A stretch of DNA of 64,000 nt, from positions 70,719,947 to 70,783,946 of the forward strand of contig OX336391.1 in the NCBI GenBank assembly GCA_946902985.2. The letters run 5' to 3'. Below are positions 54,737-64,000 of the stretch, piece by piece. Each line of letters begins with the position of its first letter. The stretch's first letter is position 1. This DNA is from Meconema thalassinum. Its lineage: Eukaryota > Arthropoda > Insecta > Orthoptera > Tettigoniidae. The notes beneath the pieces were generated by a model. That model saw only the letters and a program-made list of their open reading frames with translations. It had not been told where the DNA came from and did not search any database. A program made the position numbers and the translations under genes.

Positions 54737-55385
54737 GCTAACCAAACCTTACCAAACCTAACCAAACTTCACCTAACCTAACCTAACCTAACCTAACCTA
54801 ACTTCACCTAACCTAACCTAACTTTACCTAATCTAACCTAACTTAAAAGTGCGAGCAAAAAAAAGTGAGAGCAAAAAGTGTGAGCAAAAAAATGAGAGCA
54901 AATGTGAGAGCACAAATAATAAACTTAGTTATAACCTAACCACACCTAACCTAACCTAACCTAACCTAACTTCACCTAACCTAACCTAACCTAACATAAC
55001 CTAACGTCAAAGTGGGGGCAAATATGGGAGAAAAAGTAACAGCAAAAACTGAGAGCAAAAAAATTGAGAGCAAAAAGTAAGAGCAAAATAGTGGGAACAA
55101 AAAGTGGGGGCAAAAAAGTGGAAGCAAAAAGTGGGAGCAAAAAGTGGTAGCAAAGAAGTGGGAGCAAAAAAGTGGGAGCAAAAAAGTGAGAGCAAAAAAA
55201 GTGGAAGCAAAAAGTGGGAGCAAAAAAGTGGGAGCAAAAAGTGGGAGCAAAAAAAGTGGCAGCATAAAGTGGGAGCAAATAAGTGGGAGCAAAAATGTGA
55301 GAGCAAAAAAGTAAGAGCAAATGGGGAAGCACAAATAATAAACTTAGTTATAACCTAACCTAACCGAACCTAACCTAACCCACAG
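54737..55385. repeat. Telomere-like CCTAA arrays alternating with a GTGGGAGCAAAAA minisatellite
   Basis: CCTAA runs lie at 54737-54843, 54932-55006 and 55350-55381, mostly exact units with some TTCAC and ACCAAA variants. Between them are runs of a 12-15 bp unit GTG(G/A)GAGCAAAAA (54848-54910 and 55015-55330). The junction ACAAATAATAAACTTAGTTATAACCTAACC occurs twice (about 54912 and 55330), so the whole forms a higher-order unit of about 420 bp. Open frames on both strands here are artefacts of the repeat. Confidence 0.85.
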
Positions 55386-55724
55386 AAACCTCATTTAAAG
55401 ATTTTAGATTTTACGTTTTAACATTATACATTTTAACATTTTAGATTTTGATTTTTTCATTTTACATTTTATAGATCTTACATTTTTGATTTTTTGTATT
55501 TTAGTTTTTTTTAGATTTTACATTTAATTTTTTTGATTTTAGATTTTACATTTTCCGAAAAGAGTAAACTACAAGGTCACATACCTAACCTTACCAAACA
55601 TAACTTTACCAAACCTAACTTAAGCTAATCCAAACACACAAAGTATATAAGGGCACATGCAACTATCCTTATGCTAGTCTTATAGGCTACTGTACAACAT
55701 GATCACTACCCCAACCGGGTATTT
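55386..55724. other. T-rich low-complexity sequence
   Basis: Repeated ATTTTACATTTTAGATTTT-type text between 55395 and 55555, then a short CCAAACCTAAC segment. No gene. Confidence 0.6.
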
Positions 55725-56180
55725 TTTTTTCATTTTGTTGTTTACACATTTGTCAATTTTCCAATTTCCCATTTTCAGTTTTTTTAAATGTCAGTTTTAA
55801 GTGTTTTCAATTTCATAATATGGAAACATGGAATTTTCATTTTGTTGTTTACACATTTGTCAATTTTCCAATTTCCCATTTTCAGTATTTTCAAAATGTC
55901 AGTTTTTAGTTTTTCAATTTCATAATATGGAAACATGGATTTTCGCTTTTTGTTGTTTACACATTTATCAATTTCAAAATATTCCATTTACAGTTTTTAA
56001 AATGTCAGTTTAAAGTTTTTCAATTTCATGATATAGAAACATGGATTTTCCAATTTGTTGTTTACACATTTGTCAATTTACCAAATTCCCATTTACAGTT
56101 TTTGAAATTTCAGTTTAATGTTTTTTTCTATTTTATCATTATGGAAACATGGATTTTCCAATTTGTGTTTTACATGTTTG
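55725..56180. repeat. 107-bp tandem repeat, about 4.3 copies
   Basis: GTTGTTTACACATTT recurs at 55737, 55844, 55952 and 56057 (periods 107, 108, 105), with a partial fifth copy near 56160. The unit also contains CAATTTCATAATATGGAAACATGGA. Copies differ by small changes. The short frames with 'FSFCCLHICQF'-type text are repeat artefacts. Confidence 0.85.
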
Positions 56181-56543
56181 CATTTTGCATTAGGAGTGGG
56201 GAGAGGCGGGTAGTAATTAGAAATGTACAAGCAGTGGCCATAAAATATTTTTATTTTAAATACATGTACACTATTTACACATAATACATTTTTATATATA
56301 TTCTTTTTTATTTTGATTTCTATTTTATTTATTTTTGATTATTAATACTATTTTTTTTTTATTGCTATTGTTTTATTTCCTAAATTGTTTTGTTTTATGT
56401 ATTTGCTAGTTGCAGGCAGAAGATTTTGATATTCATAACTTAACTCTTTAAGCATGGTCAATGATTGAGTAATGACCATAGGCATGTGTACCTATACCAT
56501 CAGCATCAATCACTCTTTTATCATCACCAGGACACAAAGCAAT
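56181..56543. other. No gene seen
   Basis: AT-rich spacer between the 107-bp tandem repeat and the end of the PolB gene, with T runs around 56310-56370. Confidence 0.5.
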
Positions 56544-57030
56544 TTAGTTTAGTCTTATAGATGATGTGTCATGTTGTTTAGAAGCGATAATGTTCATGGG
56601 TATTCTTTTTACATTGTTTTTCATGACACAATCCTTATAATCTTGAAAGCTTATACAATTTTTGACAACACCTCTGTTAATACCTTTAATCTTTTTGATT
56701 TCTTTACCATTTATGTCTAAAGCGTACATTTTAGCTCTAAGTCCAACAAATGCTTTTATAATTTGTCCACAAGCCTCGTCTTTAAATTTCCCCAACGTTT
56801 TCTTGTTTGATGTAGAGTAACATATGTGATTAGTAGGATAATCTGATGTGTCCAGGTGTTCTAGGAAATCCAACTTGTCTTGATATACATCTTGGGTGTT
56901 AACCAAATAAATGAACGAGTCGGTATCCATATACATGAGTTTAAGATTGTTCATTCCATAATAGGGTAGCAGGACATCATAGTGGTGGGAATACATGAGA
57001 GTTTTTGAAATATCCAGTACACACATTCCA
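56544..57030 (-). pseudogene. PolB C-terminal part with intact motif C
   Basis: Minus-strand frame of 160 codons beginning in the 108-bp repeat (GMNNLKLMYMDTDSFIYLV, the catalytic Y-x-D-T-D-S), followed by YCYSTSNKKTLGKFKDEACG and VGLRAKMYALDI with the Lys-rich motif, ending at a TAA (56544). It is the 3' end of the polymerase gene whose 5' part is at 60373-63554, displaced by the 3.3-kb insertion. Confidence 0.88.
56923..57030. repeat. 108-bp direct repeat flanking the PolB insertion, copy 1
   Basis: Identical over all 108 positions to 60373-60480. It lies in the same orientation at both ends of the insertion. Confidence 0.92.
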
Positions 57031-60000
57031 GAATTTATTGAAGGTCATTACTCAAGAACTGATCGGGAGATGAACCAAGACCCCAGAAAAAAAATGAGTG
57101 GATAAAAATTTTTATTTATTAAAAATTTGAGTAATAGGGAAAAAACTGTATGGAAACGAGTGAAATACTATAGATCTTATGCATTTATAAAAGACAAGGA
57201 AGTAGGAATGATTTAAAGATGGACATATATTCCATTATACGAAAGTAGGAGGTTCACTTTACGAGAAAGATCACGCCACTTGAAGCGAGAGTTACGTCAT
57301 GAGAGAGGGGAAGAGGCGAAGGTCGAACTGCGGACGGAAGTCAGGAGAGGTGGTAAGAGTTACGTCACACCACGGGAGGAGAGGAAGAGAGACGAGAACT
57401 TGAGGAATGCGGAGAGCAGGACGAGAGAGCTCTTTCCAATTGAGATTTGAACGAGAGAAGACCTCGAGCATAAACGAGTATCTTTATAAGAGTGCTACGG
57501 TTCACAAAGGTTGGAAGAAAGGAAGAGTGAAATTTCAGTAACTTGGGAGCAAGCTACAACTATATATTGCAGTGCTTATGCAAAGTATTCCATATAGCTA
57601 GAAACATTTTCGACAAGAAGCTACTCAGTATTTCTACGTGTAAAAGCTTATTAAACATTGTATTGAAAATGCTAGTTACAAGGCAGCAACGGGGAGGTCT
57701 AAAGTATATTGTCAAGAATATGAATATTGACATGTGCTAAGTTAAGCATGGGGAAGTTGAAGACTACAAGGATGTCAGTTGAATTCCAGATTCACTAGCA
57801 TGATAGACGCTACAAATATCTACGCAAAGCGCAACATCACCGAGCAAAACTCATACTTTTCTACGAGAGTTTTAACACATCTTGAGATACGAAAAAGCTT
57901 GCATAAACGACAGTATTACACCGTGATGTCTATTCTGAAGAAAACCGATGTCTATTCTGAAGAAACCATGATGTCTATTCTGAAGAGATGGAGAATCGAA
58001 GCCGGCCTACTTGGAGCGAAGGAGAGACGGGAGTTGGCAGAGCTGTTCTCGGCGAGGTCAGTCACCGCGAGCCCAGCTGGTGCTGTCACAGAACCGGTCT
58101 TCATAGCTGTGGACATTGCTATGAACACGTCAAGTTTGGTTTGGAAGGAGCGATGCAAGTATTTTCAGCAGTTCAGAAGTCAACACAAGGTAGTGAGAAA
58201 ATTGTCTTTTATAATGTAGAATTGTAGTTTAGTTGTGTGATTATCCAATTGACCAACCGCATAATTTTCAACCGCATTATTTTCAACCGCATATTTTCAA
58301 CCGCATATTTTCAACAGCATTTTTCTTAACTGCATTATTTAAAACGTGTAATTTTGTCAAAGTAATTAAATTTGTGTAGATCTTGTTATTGTGATTTTCA
58401 TATTTTTCTACGGAATTATTTGCCGTATTTCTTGAAAATTTCAGTCACTTGGACGAAATTTTGGCATGATGATGATGCTATTAACACTAAGGTTATAGTA
58501 AAGTAAAATCGTGTAAATATTTTCACACTTGCGTTAGATTTAATTAATTAAATCTGTTTTATCGCAGCGATGGAATATAAAGGAATTGAGAGGAATATTG
58601 AAAGGAATTGTTCAGTGTAAATTAGAACCAATTGTATTAAATGAAATTCAGAGCGTTAAAAAAGGAATATAAAGGAATTATTGAAAGGAATTGCATTAAA
58701 GAGATTTAGAGCGTTAAAATAAAAAAGGAATGTAGAGTGAACTATTAAAAAGGAATAGAACGTTGAACGAAGTAAAGAAGGAGTAAGATTGTAATTAAAG
58801 TAAAATGAAATGTATTGGAGCTAATTTAAGTACAGTATACTTAAGAAGTAACGTCACGAAGTGTAAAGAATATTTCGACAACTCATGATGTTGATTCGAG
58901 TGTCAGAAATTTATTATGAACGAAAGTAATACGAAAAGCTTAAACACATATGTCTAATGGGATTTAGAGCGTTAAAAACATAAATGAATTTGTTAAACAA
59001 ATATTAATGGAATGAAGTCAAACTTATATCTTTTGTTAAGAATATGAATATTTACTGATATTTCTTGAAAAGTTGTAATAAAATGTAAAGCTGAATTTAA
59101 ACACGTGAAGAGGAAAGTTAACGAAATTAAATCACAGGGTGATTAGAAAGGTGAAAGTACAGAGATTTATTACAGAAATGAAATTACGAGCACGAGGCGA
59201 TGTTGTATCAATTATAGAGGAGAAATGTTAAGTAAAGGAAGTATATGTATTGAAATAGAAGTTTATAGTTGAATTACCGTGCAGATTAAGGAGTTATGAA
59301 CGTAAAGGAGTTACGTAAGTTTACGAAGGGACACAGGGGAGTCTCTTAAGTTTTTCGAGTATTGAATGTAATAATTGTGAAGTTTTGAGAGAGTAGTAAA
59401 GGAAGATTCTGTACAGGGTGTTTAAGAGAGAAAGTAATTGTTGTATAATTATGGAGGAGAAGTGTGAAAACGAAGGTTAATGCCGTGCACTTACAGTATT
59501 CACGTTTATCAGAAGAATGTTAACTCAGTAAAGAATTTCAGCACTTATTTCAGAATTTCATGATATATAGATAAAGGTAAAAAGGAACAGTGCTTAGCTT
59601 AAATGTTTGTCACTTATGTTCAATTGATTATGACGAGTATTTATTACTTTCAACACGATAGTTGCGGAGTTTGTTTGAATTTGAATTTGATGTTTAAGAG
59701 AAATGGAGTAGATGAAAGACTTATTGGAGGAAGAAAATTTAATCTTCGACGTTATGAAGTGTAAAATTTGAATTTCATAAAAGATGTATATATGCACATA
59801 GTTCATGAATAATTTAATTAGATATGGAACTACGGTTCATAGTTGAAGCGGACCTGTATAAAATAGGGCAATACTTAATGTCACGCCGTTTCACATTTTC
59901 TTACGAGAGTAATGCCACGTGCAAATTTATCTTTGAAGTTATTTTTGTTGAAGTGTCAGGGAGACACAATATTAAGGGAGGAAGCCAGTTGTTATACATG

Positions 60001-60372
60001 TTTTATTAGCTTAATAAACAGCTAGTGCTTTTTAGCAACTTAGTCAAATTTTATCTAAACTGATTCCGTTTTCATTGTCGTCATCGTCGAAAATAGTACT
60101 ACGAGGTATAGATACAGGCGCTCACTATAGATTAGACCTTATCACCCCTCGAGATTGGAGTTTTCTCGGATAGTTCTAAATGTAAATAATAGTAGAAATT
60201 TGTACCTTGTCTAGTAGTACTATTTTCTTTACGAATAATATCTATCCTGTATGTTCCTGGAATTCCCAATTTTACTTAGTATGCATGATAAGCTTGTGAG
60301 CTGGGTAACTTACATGTCTGCAATCCTTTTTCGGGCATTGGATATAAGTACTGATGGGTTTCTTCGGGCGCA
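57031..60372. mobile_element. 3.3-kb insertion of unknown type within PolB
   Basis: This sequence splits the polymerase gene just after the codons for YMDT. I found no recognisable transposase, RT or inverted termini. Inside are a 22-bp tandem repeat GATGTCTATTCTGAAGAAA (57925-57985, three copies) and about five copies of TTTCAACCGCATA (58254-58335). The 57779-58219 plus-strand frame (146 aa, ends HKVVRKLSFIM) shows no domain. The rest is AT-rich. A splice-donor-like CAGACATGTAAGT lies at the right end on the minus strand (about 60313-60325). Confidence 0.5.
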
Positions 60373-60480
60373 GTATCCATATACATGAGTTTAAGATTGT
60401 TCATTCCATAATAGGGTAGCAGGACATCATAGTGGTGGGAATACATGAGAGTTTTTGAAATATCCAGTACACACATTCCA
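60373..60480. repeat. 108-bp direct repeat flanking the PolB insertion, copy 2
   Basis: Identical to 56923-57030. It codes for the text before motif C (CVLDISKTLMYSHHYDVLL). Confidence 0.92.
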
Positions 60481-63400
60481 ATATATATAGGCTTATTGAA
60501 TACAATGTTACGTTTAGCCATGTGGAAAGCAGCTAGGTTAGGACCATAAATGGTTCTGTCAATAAATGTCGGCTTTGCTATTAGCTTTTCTGCCTTTTTT
60601 GCTGTCAGTCACAAGACGTATGTCTATTCTTTTACGGATATTTTCCATTGTTTTTCCAAAAATAGCATTGTTGAATAATTTGTACAGATTTTTCTCAAAA
60701 TCATTTTTGGCTTGTTTTCGAAGGTTGTTATTAAAATCAACGTATGCCTTTAACCAAGGTCTTTGCTTAAACTTTAACACACGATGAATTTTTATCAATT
60801 TTATTCCATGATCTAAAGCCTGTTTTAATGCCATGTAGTGAACAACATATCGCCTTCGATTTCCAAGATGAGGAATTAGTTTTTTTCAGAGACGAATCCT
60901 TAGGTTGTGTACACTCAGGTAGGAAAGGTAAATCGTTGTGTAGATCATGAAGGTCAGATGGGTAATCAACCTCAACGTCTAGAATGTATCCCACAGGATC
61001 GTCTTCCTTTAGTTTTTCTAGATCAACAGTATCTGGAGAAACCCACTGAAATCCACCATAAGGAAGGGAGTGGCACATAGCCCACCCGTATTGGTTGTTG
61101 GCATCATCATAGGTAATAAACTGCGATGGTTTCTCAGAATCATAGGTTTCCATTTATTTATTGTTAGCTTCAGCATACCGATGAGACACCTGTCATATGC
61201 CTCCGCGTATTCCAGACTCGATTAGAAGAATCTGATCGTAATCCTGTATCAATTCCAGTTCAATTCCTGTGTAAAGGAGCATTGCCTCGAAACTTAAACC
61301 AGGCGAAGTAAAAAAGTGTGCAGCATCCACACGGTGTGTTTCTAGAATTTTGTTTCTAAACGTTTCAAAGCTGTCTGCAAGAAGGAGTACATCTGAAGTT
61401 AGGTAGAGGTCACTATATTCCCCTAGAGTTTTAATGTTGAACTGTTTCCAGACATTATTGGCATGTTCATAGTCTTCTTGACTAACATTTTCTTGACTTA
61501 ATTTGTTAAAGAATGCCTCTTTCGGAGGTAAACACGTTTCACTTAACTTTTCCCATGAGTCAATGTAGTCATAACAAAATACCCCTTTACGAGTCATGAG
61601 CATTGCATTTTCTTTTCCAAAGTACTTGTCTGTTTCAGGGTATGATGTTAAGTTGGAAACTAAGTTTTCCAAACTGCTCGGCATTAACCGAAACGTGTCC
61701 ACAAATCTAAGCTTAACATTTCCTACATATTTGGTGAAGGAAATGTACTTTTCCTTGGAGTTAGCGATAACATCCACTCTCTCAGTAGTACATCCTAATT
61801 GCTTTACAATGAAATTTGCGTCGTAGCCACTCAAATTATGTAGAAATATAGGAACGGGGTTACGTGTTTTACACCTCAAATTACAGTTATTGTGAGCACT
61901 TTCGCGGTATTCCCCTGTAATATGGCAATGGTCTCGAACTTTCCAATCCTCTTTGATATACGGTTTTTGACACAAATAACAGGTTTCAAAACGTTGGAAC
62001 TCTGCTTCTTGATCCTAAGTTAAAGCCTTTGGAACATTTAAGCTGTAAAGGCGATCAATTTCATTAGCTATTGAAATCAAACAGTCCATAAACTTTTCTG
62101 CAGCGTAAGCTCCACGATAAATAAGAGGTTGGCCTGGAAGGTTTGTCTTTATGTGTTCCACATCAGGTGAGGGTCTAACGTATATACCAAAGCTCATAGG
62201 AATATGACTCTGGTATGGCACTGTATAACTTGCTTCAGGATTGGGTAGACATATTTGATAGGGTAACAGTATACTTTCAAAATCAGCATAGATAATGTAA
62301 GGTATTCTCAGCATTTTTTCCACGTTTAAAAATTTGACAATGGGGTTTTTAATAGGCATTTCAACCCTAGCAATGTCATGCTGGACACACAAAGCTCTAT
62401 GTTCTTTCAATTTTTCTATTCCTTGTTGACCATATCGATTATCGAAGTGAGTAAAACACCGTTTACACGTATATATCTTATGTCCATGGTGAGTAATCTG
62501 ATGTCCTACTAGATTATCAAAATCTTTGATAAAGACGTAGTGGTTCTGGCCGAATGATGAACCTAGCAGAAGGAGGTCGCGATGGTCTTGCAGCTCTTGA
62601 TCCACAACCTTTAGAGGGAACAATTTGTTGTCTTGTTCCAATCCAAATACATTAATGGATATATCGTTGGCTTTTTCAAATTTGGGAATGTCAGCTAGCG
62701 ATGTAGGAAATTATATTACTGAAAAATCATACTTGTTTTCCAGATCCTTGTATTTACTAACGCGTTTAGTATCAGTTTTAACCAGTTTTGCTAAAATGGC
62801 ATACATAAAACACCTCTCGTCCTTAAAGTTTTGAGGATTAATGCAGGCTTTTCTTGCTTGTATAGCTGCTGGTAATGGAATATATGTGCTGCCACGCAAG
62901 GGATTGTACTTATTTATTTTCAATCGTACTCCTTCCACTGCTAACAAAGCCCAATTACTGCCTTTTAGCTCAGATTCTTCCATTTCCGTAGTTAACTTTG
63001 TAAATTGTGTGTTTCAAGAAACTACTCAAGTCTGTTTCCAAAAATAGGGACTGATTTCGTGTTATAAAAGCACGATCTGTAATTTCATTGATAGATGTAT
63101 GAATGAATCTACATTCAGCCACTAGATTAACTTTGATCGACTTGTGCATTGCTAGTTCTTTCTGCATAGCTTGTATTATTTGCTGTTTGGACTCTTAAAG
63201 GTATGAATTTAAATTCCTACACGTATCACAACGTATGAAATAGGATTTAAGACGACCTTCAAAAGACGTCTCATATTCAATAAGTCCATTTTTCTCAGGG
63301 ACTAATGACAGTAGGTAATGTTTTGTAGGCTCTGCTTTTTGTCTTTTAGCTGCCGACACAACATTACAACATTCTTCATGCCGACGTCCGTTGTACACAT

Positions 63401-63554
63401 TGTTGAATGTACTACCACAGGTCTTGCACTCATGGAATTCACCACACGATACTTCATGTCGCTTCCTATGATAGTCTCGAAGAAAAGTCTTCCCACACTC
63501 TTTACACATATAGCTAGGAATGGGTTCTTCCATTATGAATGTTGATTTCTGCAA
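60373..63554 (-). pseudogene. Polinton-type protein-primed DNA polymerase B (5' part)
   Basis: Starts at about 63554. The N-terminus has two C2H2-type fingers (YMCKECGKTFLRDYHRKRHEVS and CKTCGSTFNNVYNGRRHEE), then the segment LKGSNWALLAVEGV and a third Cys pair (YTCKRCFTHF). The exonuclease follows: Exo I YADFESILL, an HNH-like Cys/His cluster (CYLCQKPYIKED, DHCHITGEYR), Exo II FLHNLSGYDANF, Exo III YLTSDVLLLAD. Polymerase motif A is YDDANNQYGWAM, and motif B is [12 protein letters not shown]. Stops or shifts occur near 63190, 62700, 62010, 61190, 61150 and 60835. Motif C is cut by the insertion at 60372. This enzyme replicates Polinton DNA from a protein primer. Confidence 0.92.
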
Positions 63555-63594
63555 ACAGCTGCTTACTGCGTATCACAGGGCTAGAGGTTAGTCA

Positions 63595-64000
63595 GTGAGA
63601 CGGTCTTTCACGATGTGGACACCGTGAGAGGTAGTAGTCAACTGGTGATATTCTTGTTAAGGGTTCTCTAAAATACCCCTAGTCTAGATCAACAGGTCTT
63701 TACAGTGTATGACAAGGCTGTAGACTGGACAGTGAGTAGGTCTTTCACGATGTGAACACTGTAACAAGTAGTAGTCAACTGATTATATACTTGCTAAGGG
63801 TTCTCTAATATATCATAGTCAAGACCAACAGCTACTAACTGTGTAGTACAAGGCTGTACAATAGTTGTTTTGACAGTCTTTCACGATGTGGTCTCTGTGA
63901 GTGGTAGTAGTCAACTGGTGATATTCTTGTTAAGGGTCCTCTAATATACCCCTAGTCTAGACCAACAGCTCTTTACAGCGTATGACAAGGCTGTAGACTG
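63595..64000. repeat. 137-bp tandem repeat upstream of PolB, running off the window
   Basis: GTCTTTCACGATGTG recurs at 63603, 63740 and 63876 (periods 137 and 136), with GTAGTAGTCAACTG, TTGCTAAGGGT(T/C)CTCTAA and TATGACAAGGCTGTAGACTG in each unit. The first and third copies are most similar. It begins about 40 bp upstream of the PolB start. Such arrays could be the subterminal repeats of the Polinton that carried this polymerase. Confidence 0.85.

Noticed and set aside
55007..55358. Long open frames on both strands with repeated Gly-Ser-Lys-Lys-Trp-Glu-Gln or Cys-Ser-His-Phe-Phe text
   Set aside because: They are translations of the GTGGGAGCAAAAA minisatellite; every frame stays open because the repeat lacks stops.
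57779..58219. 146-codon plus-strand frame in the PolB insertion
   Set aside because: It overlaps a 22-bp tandem repeat, lacks any domain, and a second frame is open over the same bases.
63603..64000. CRISPR-like array because of the regular spacing of GTCTTTCACGATGTG
   Set aside because: The whole 137-bp unit is repeated, not a short repeat with unique spacers, and the context is eukaryotic.

Overview
This window looks like transposon-dense nuclear DNA from an arthropod, most likely an insect with a large genome. The signs are AT-rich intergenic sequence, introns with GT..AG ends, tRNA-derived SINEs, several non-LTR retrotransposon lineages, hAT, mariner and PIF/ISL2EU-like DNA transposons, a Gypsy LTR element, Polinton (Maverick) genes, and interstitial CCTAA (TTAGG-type) arrays. 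I see no convincing single-copy host gene. Almost every recognisable coding region belongs to a mobile or virus-like element, and most are broken by stops, frameshifts or later insertions.

Layout. (1) 1-8.3 kb: a probable 7.1-kb two-gene DNA transposon (1165-8265) with short inverted termini and a TA duplication. It has a THAP + DDE transposase on the left (+) and a SWIM + YqaJ nuclease on the right (-), as in the ISL2EU group. (2) 8.37-10.9 kb: a LINE (-). (3) 11.4-12.3 kb: diverged direct repeats split by a SINE that has its own target duplication. (4) 12.4-22.4 kb: a Polinton/adintovirus-like gene block. Integrase with chromodomain, a conserved unknown gene and a packaging ATPase are on the minus strand. 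Divergently on the plus strand are an intact unknown gene, a pX-like basic protein, an adenovirus-type protease, minor capsid, major capsid, a single-BIR IAP-like protein, a large unknown gene and a parvoviral-type phospholipase A2. The PLA2 gene is split by a 5'-truncated LINE flanked by a perfect 17-bp target duplication. (5) 22.4-24.9 kb: AT-rich tandem repeats, a decayed minus-strand gene and a stray copy of the major-capsid C-terminus. (6) 24.9-30.4 kb: another LINE, opened by about 3.4 kb of unidentified sequence. (7) 31.06-39.52 kb: a complete Gypsy element with a 4-bp target duplication. Its 5' LTR holds a 1.85-kb mariner, which itself holds a SINE. (8) 42-48.6 kb: a second THAP/YqaJ relic, hit by a 304-bp hAT MITE and by a 4.6-kb hAT transposon. 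(9) 51.7-54.5 kb: a LINE with APE endonuclease, split by a 1.29-kb hAT deletion derivative. (10) 54.7-56.2 kb: telomere-like arrays, a minisatellite and a 107-bp tandem repeat. (11) 56.5-64 kb: a Polinton-type protein-primed DNA polymerase B (-), broken inside its catalytic motif C by a 3.3-kb insertion flanked by identical 108-bp direct repeats, with a 137-bp tandem array upstream that runs off the window.

The genes do not form a host pathway. The Polinton block reads as an integrated virus-like genome: integration (integrase), packaging (ATPase), maturation (protease), capsid (minor and major), endosomal escape (PLA2, by analogy with parvoviruses) and probable control of cell death (BIR). 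Its replication polymerase is absent from the block; the only PolB in the window lies about 34 kb away and cannot be shown to belong to it. The insertions give a relative age order: Polinton before LINE, Gypsy before mariner before SINE, YqaJ relic before hAT. All calls rest on reading the sequence and on family knowledge; no database search was run.
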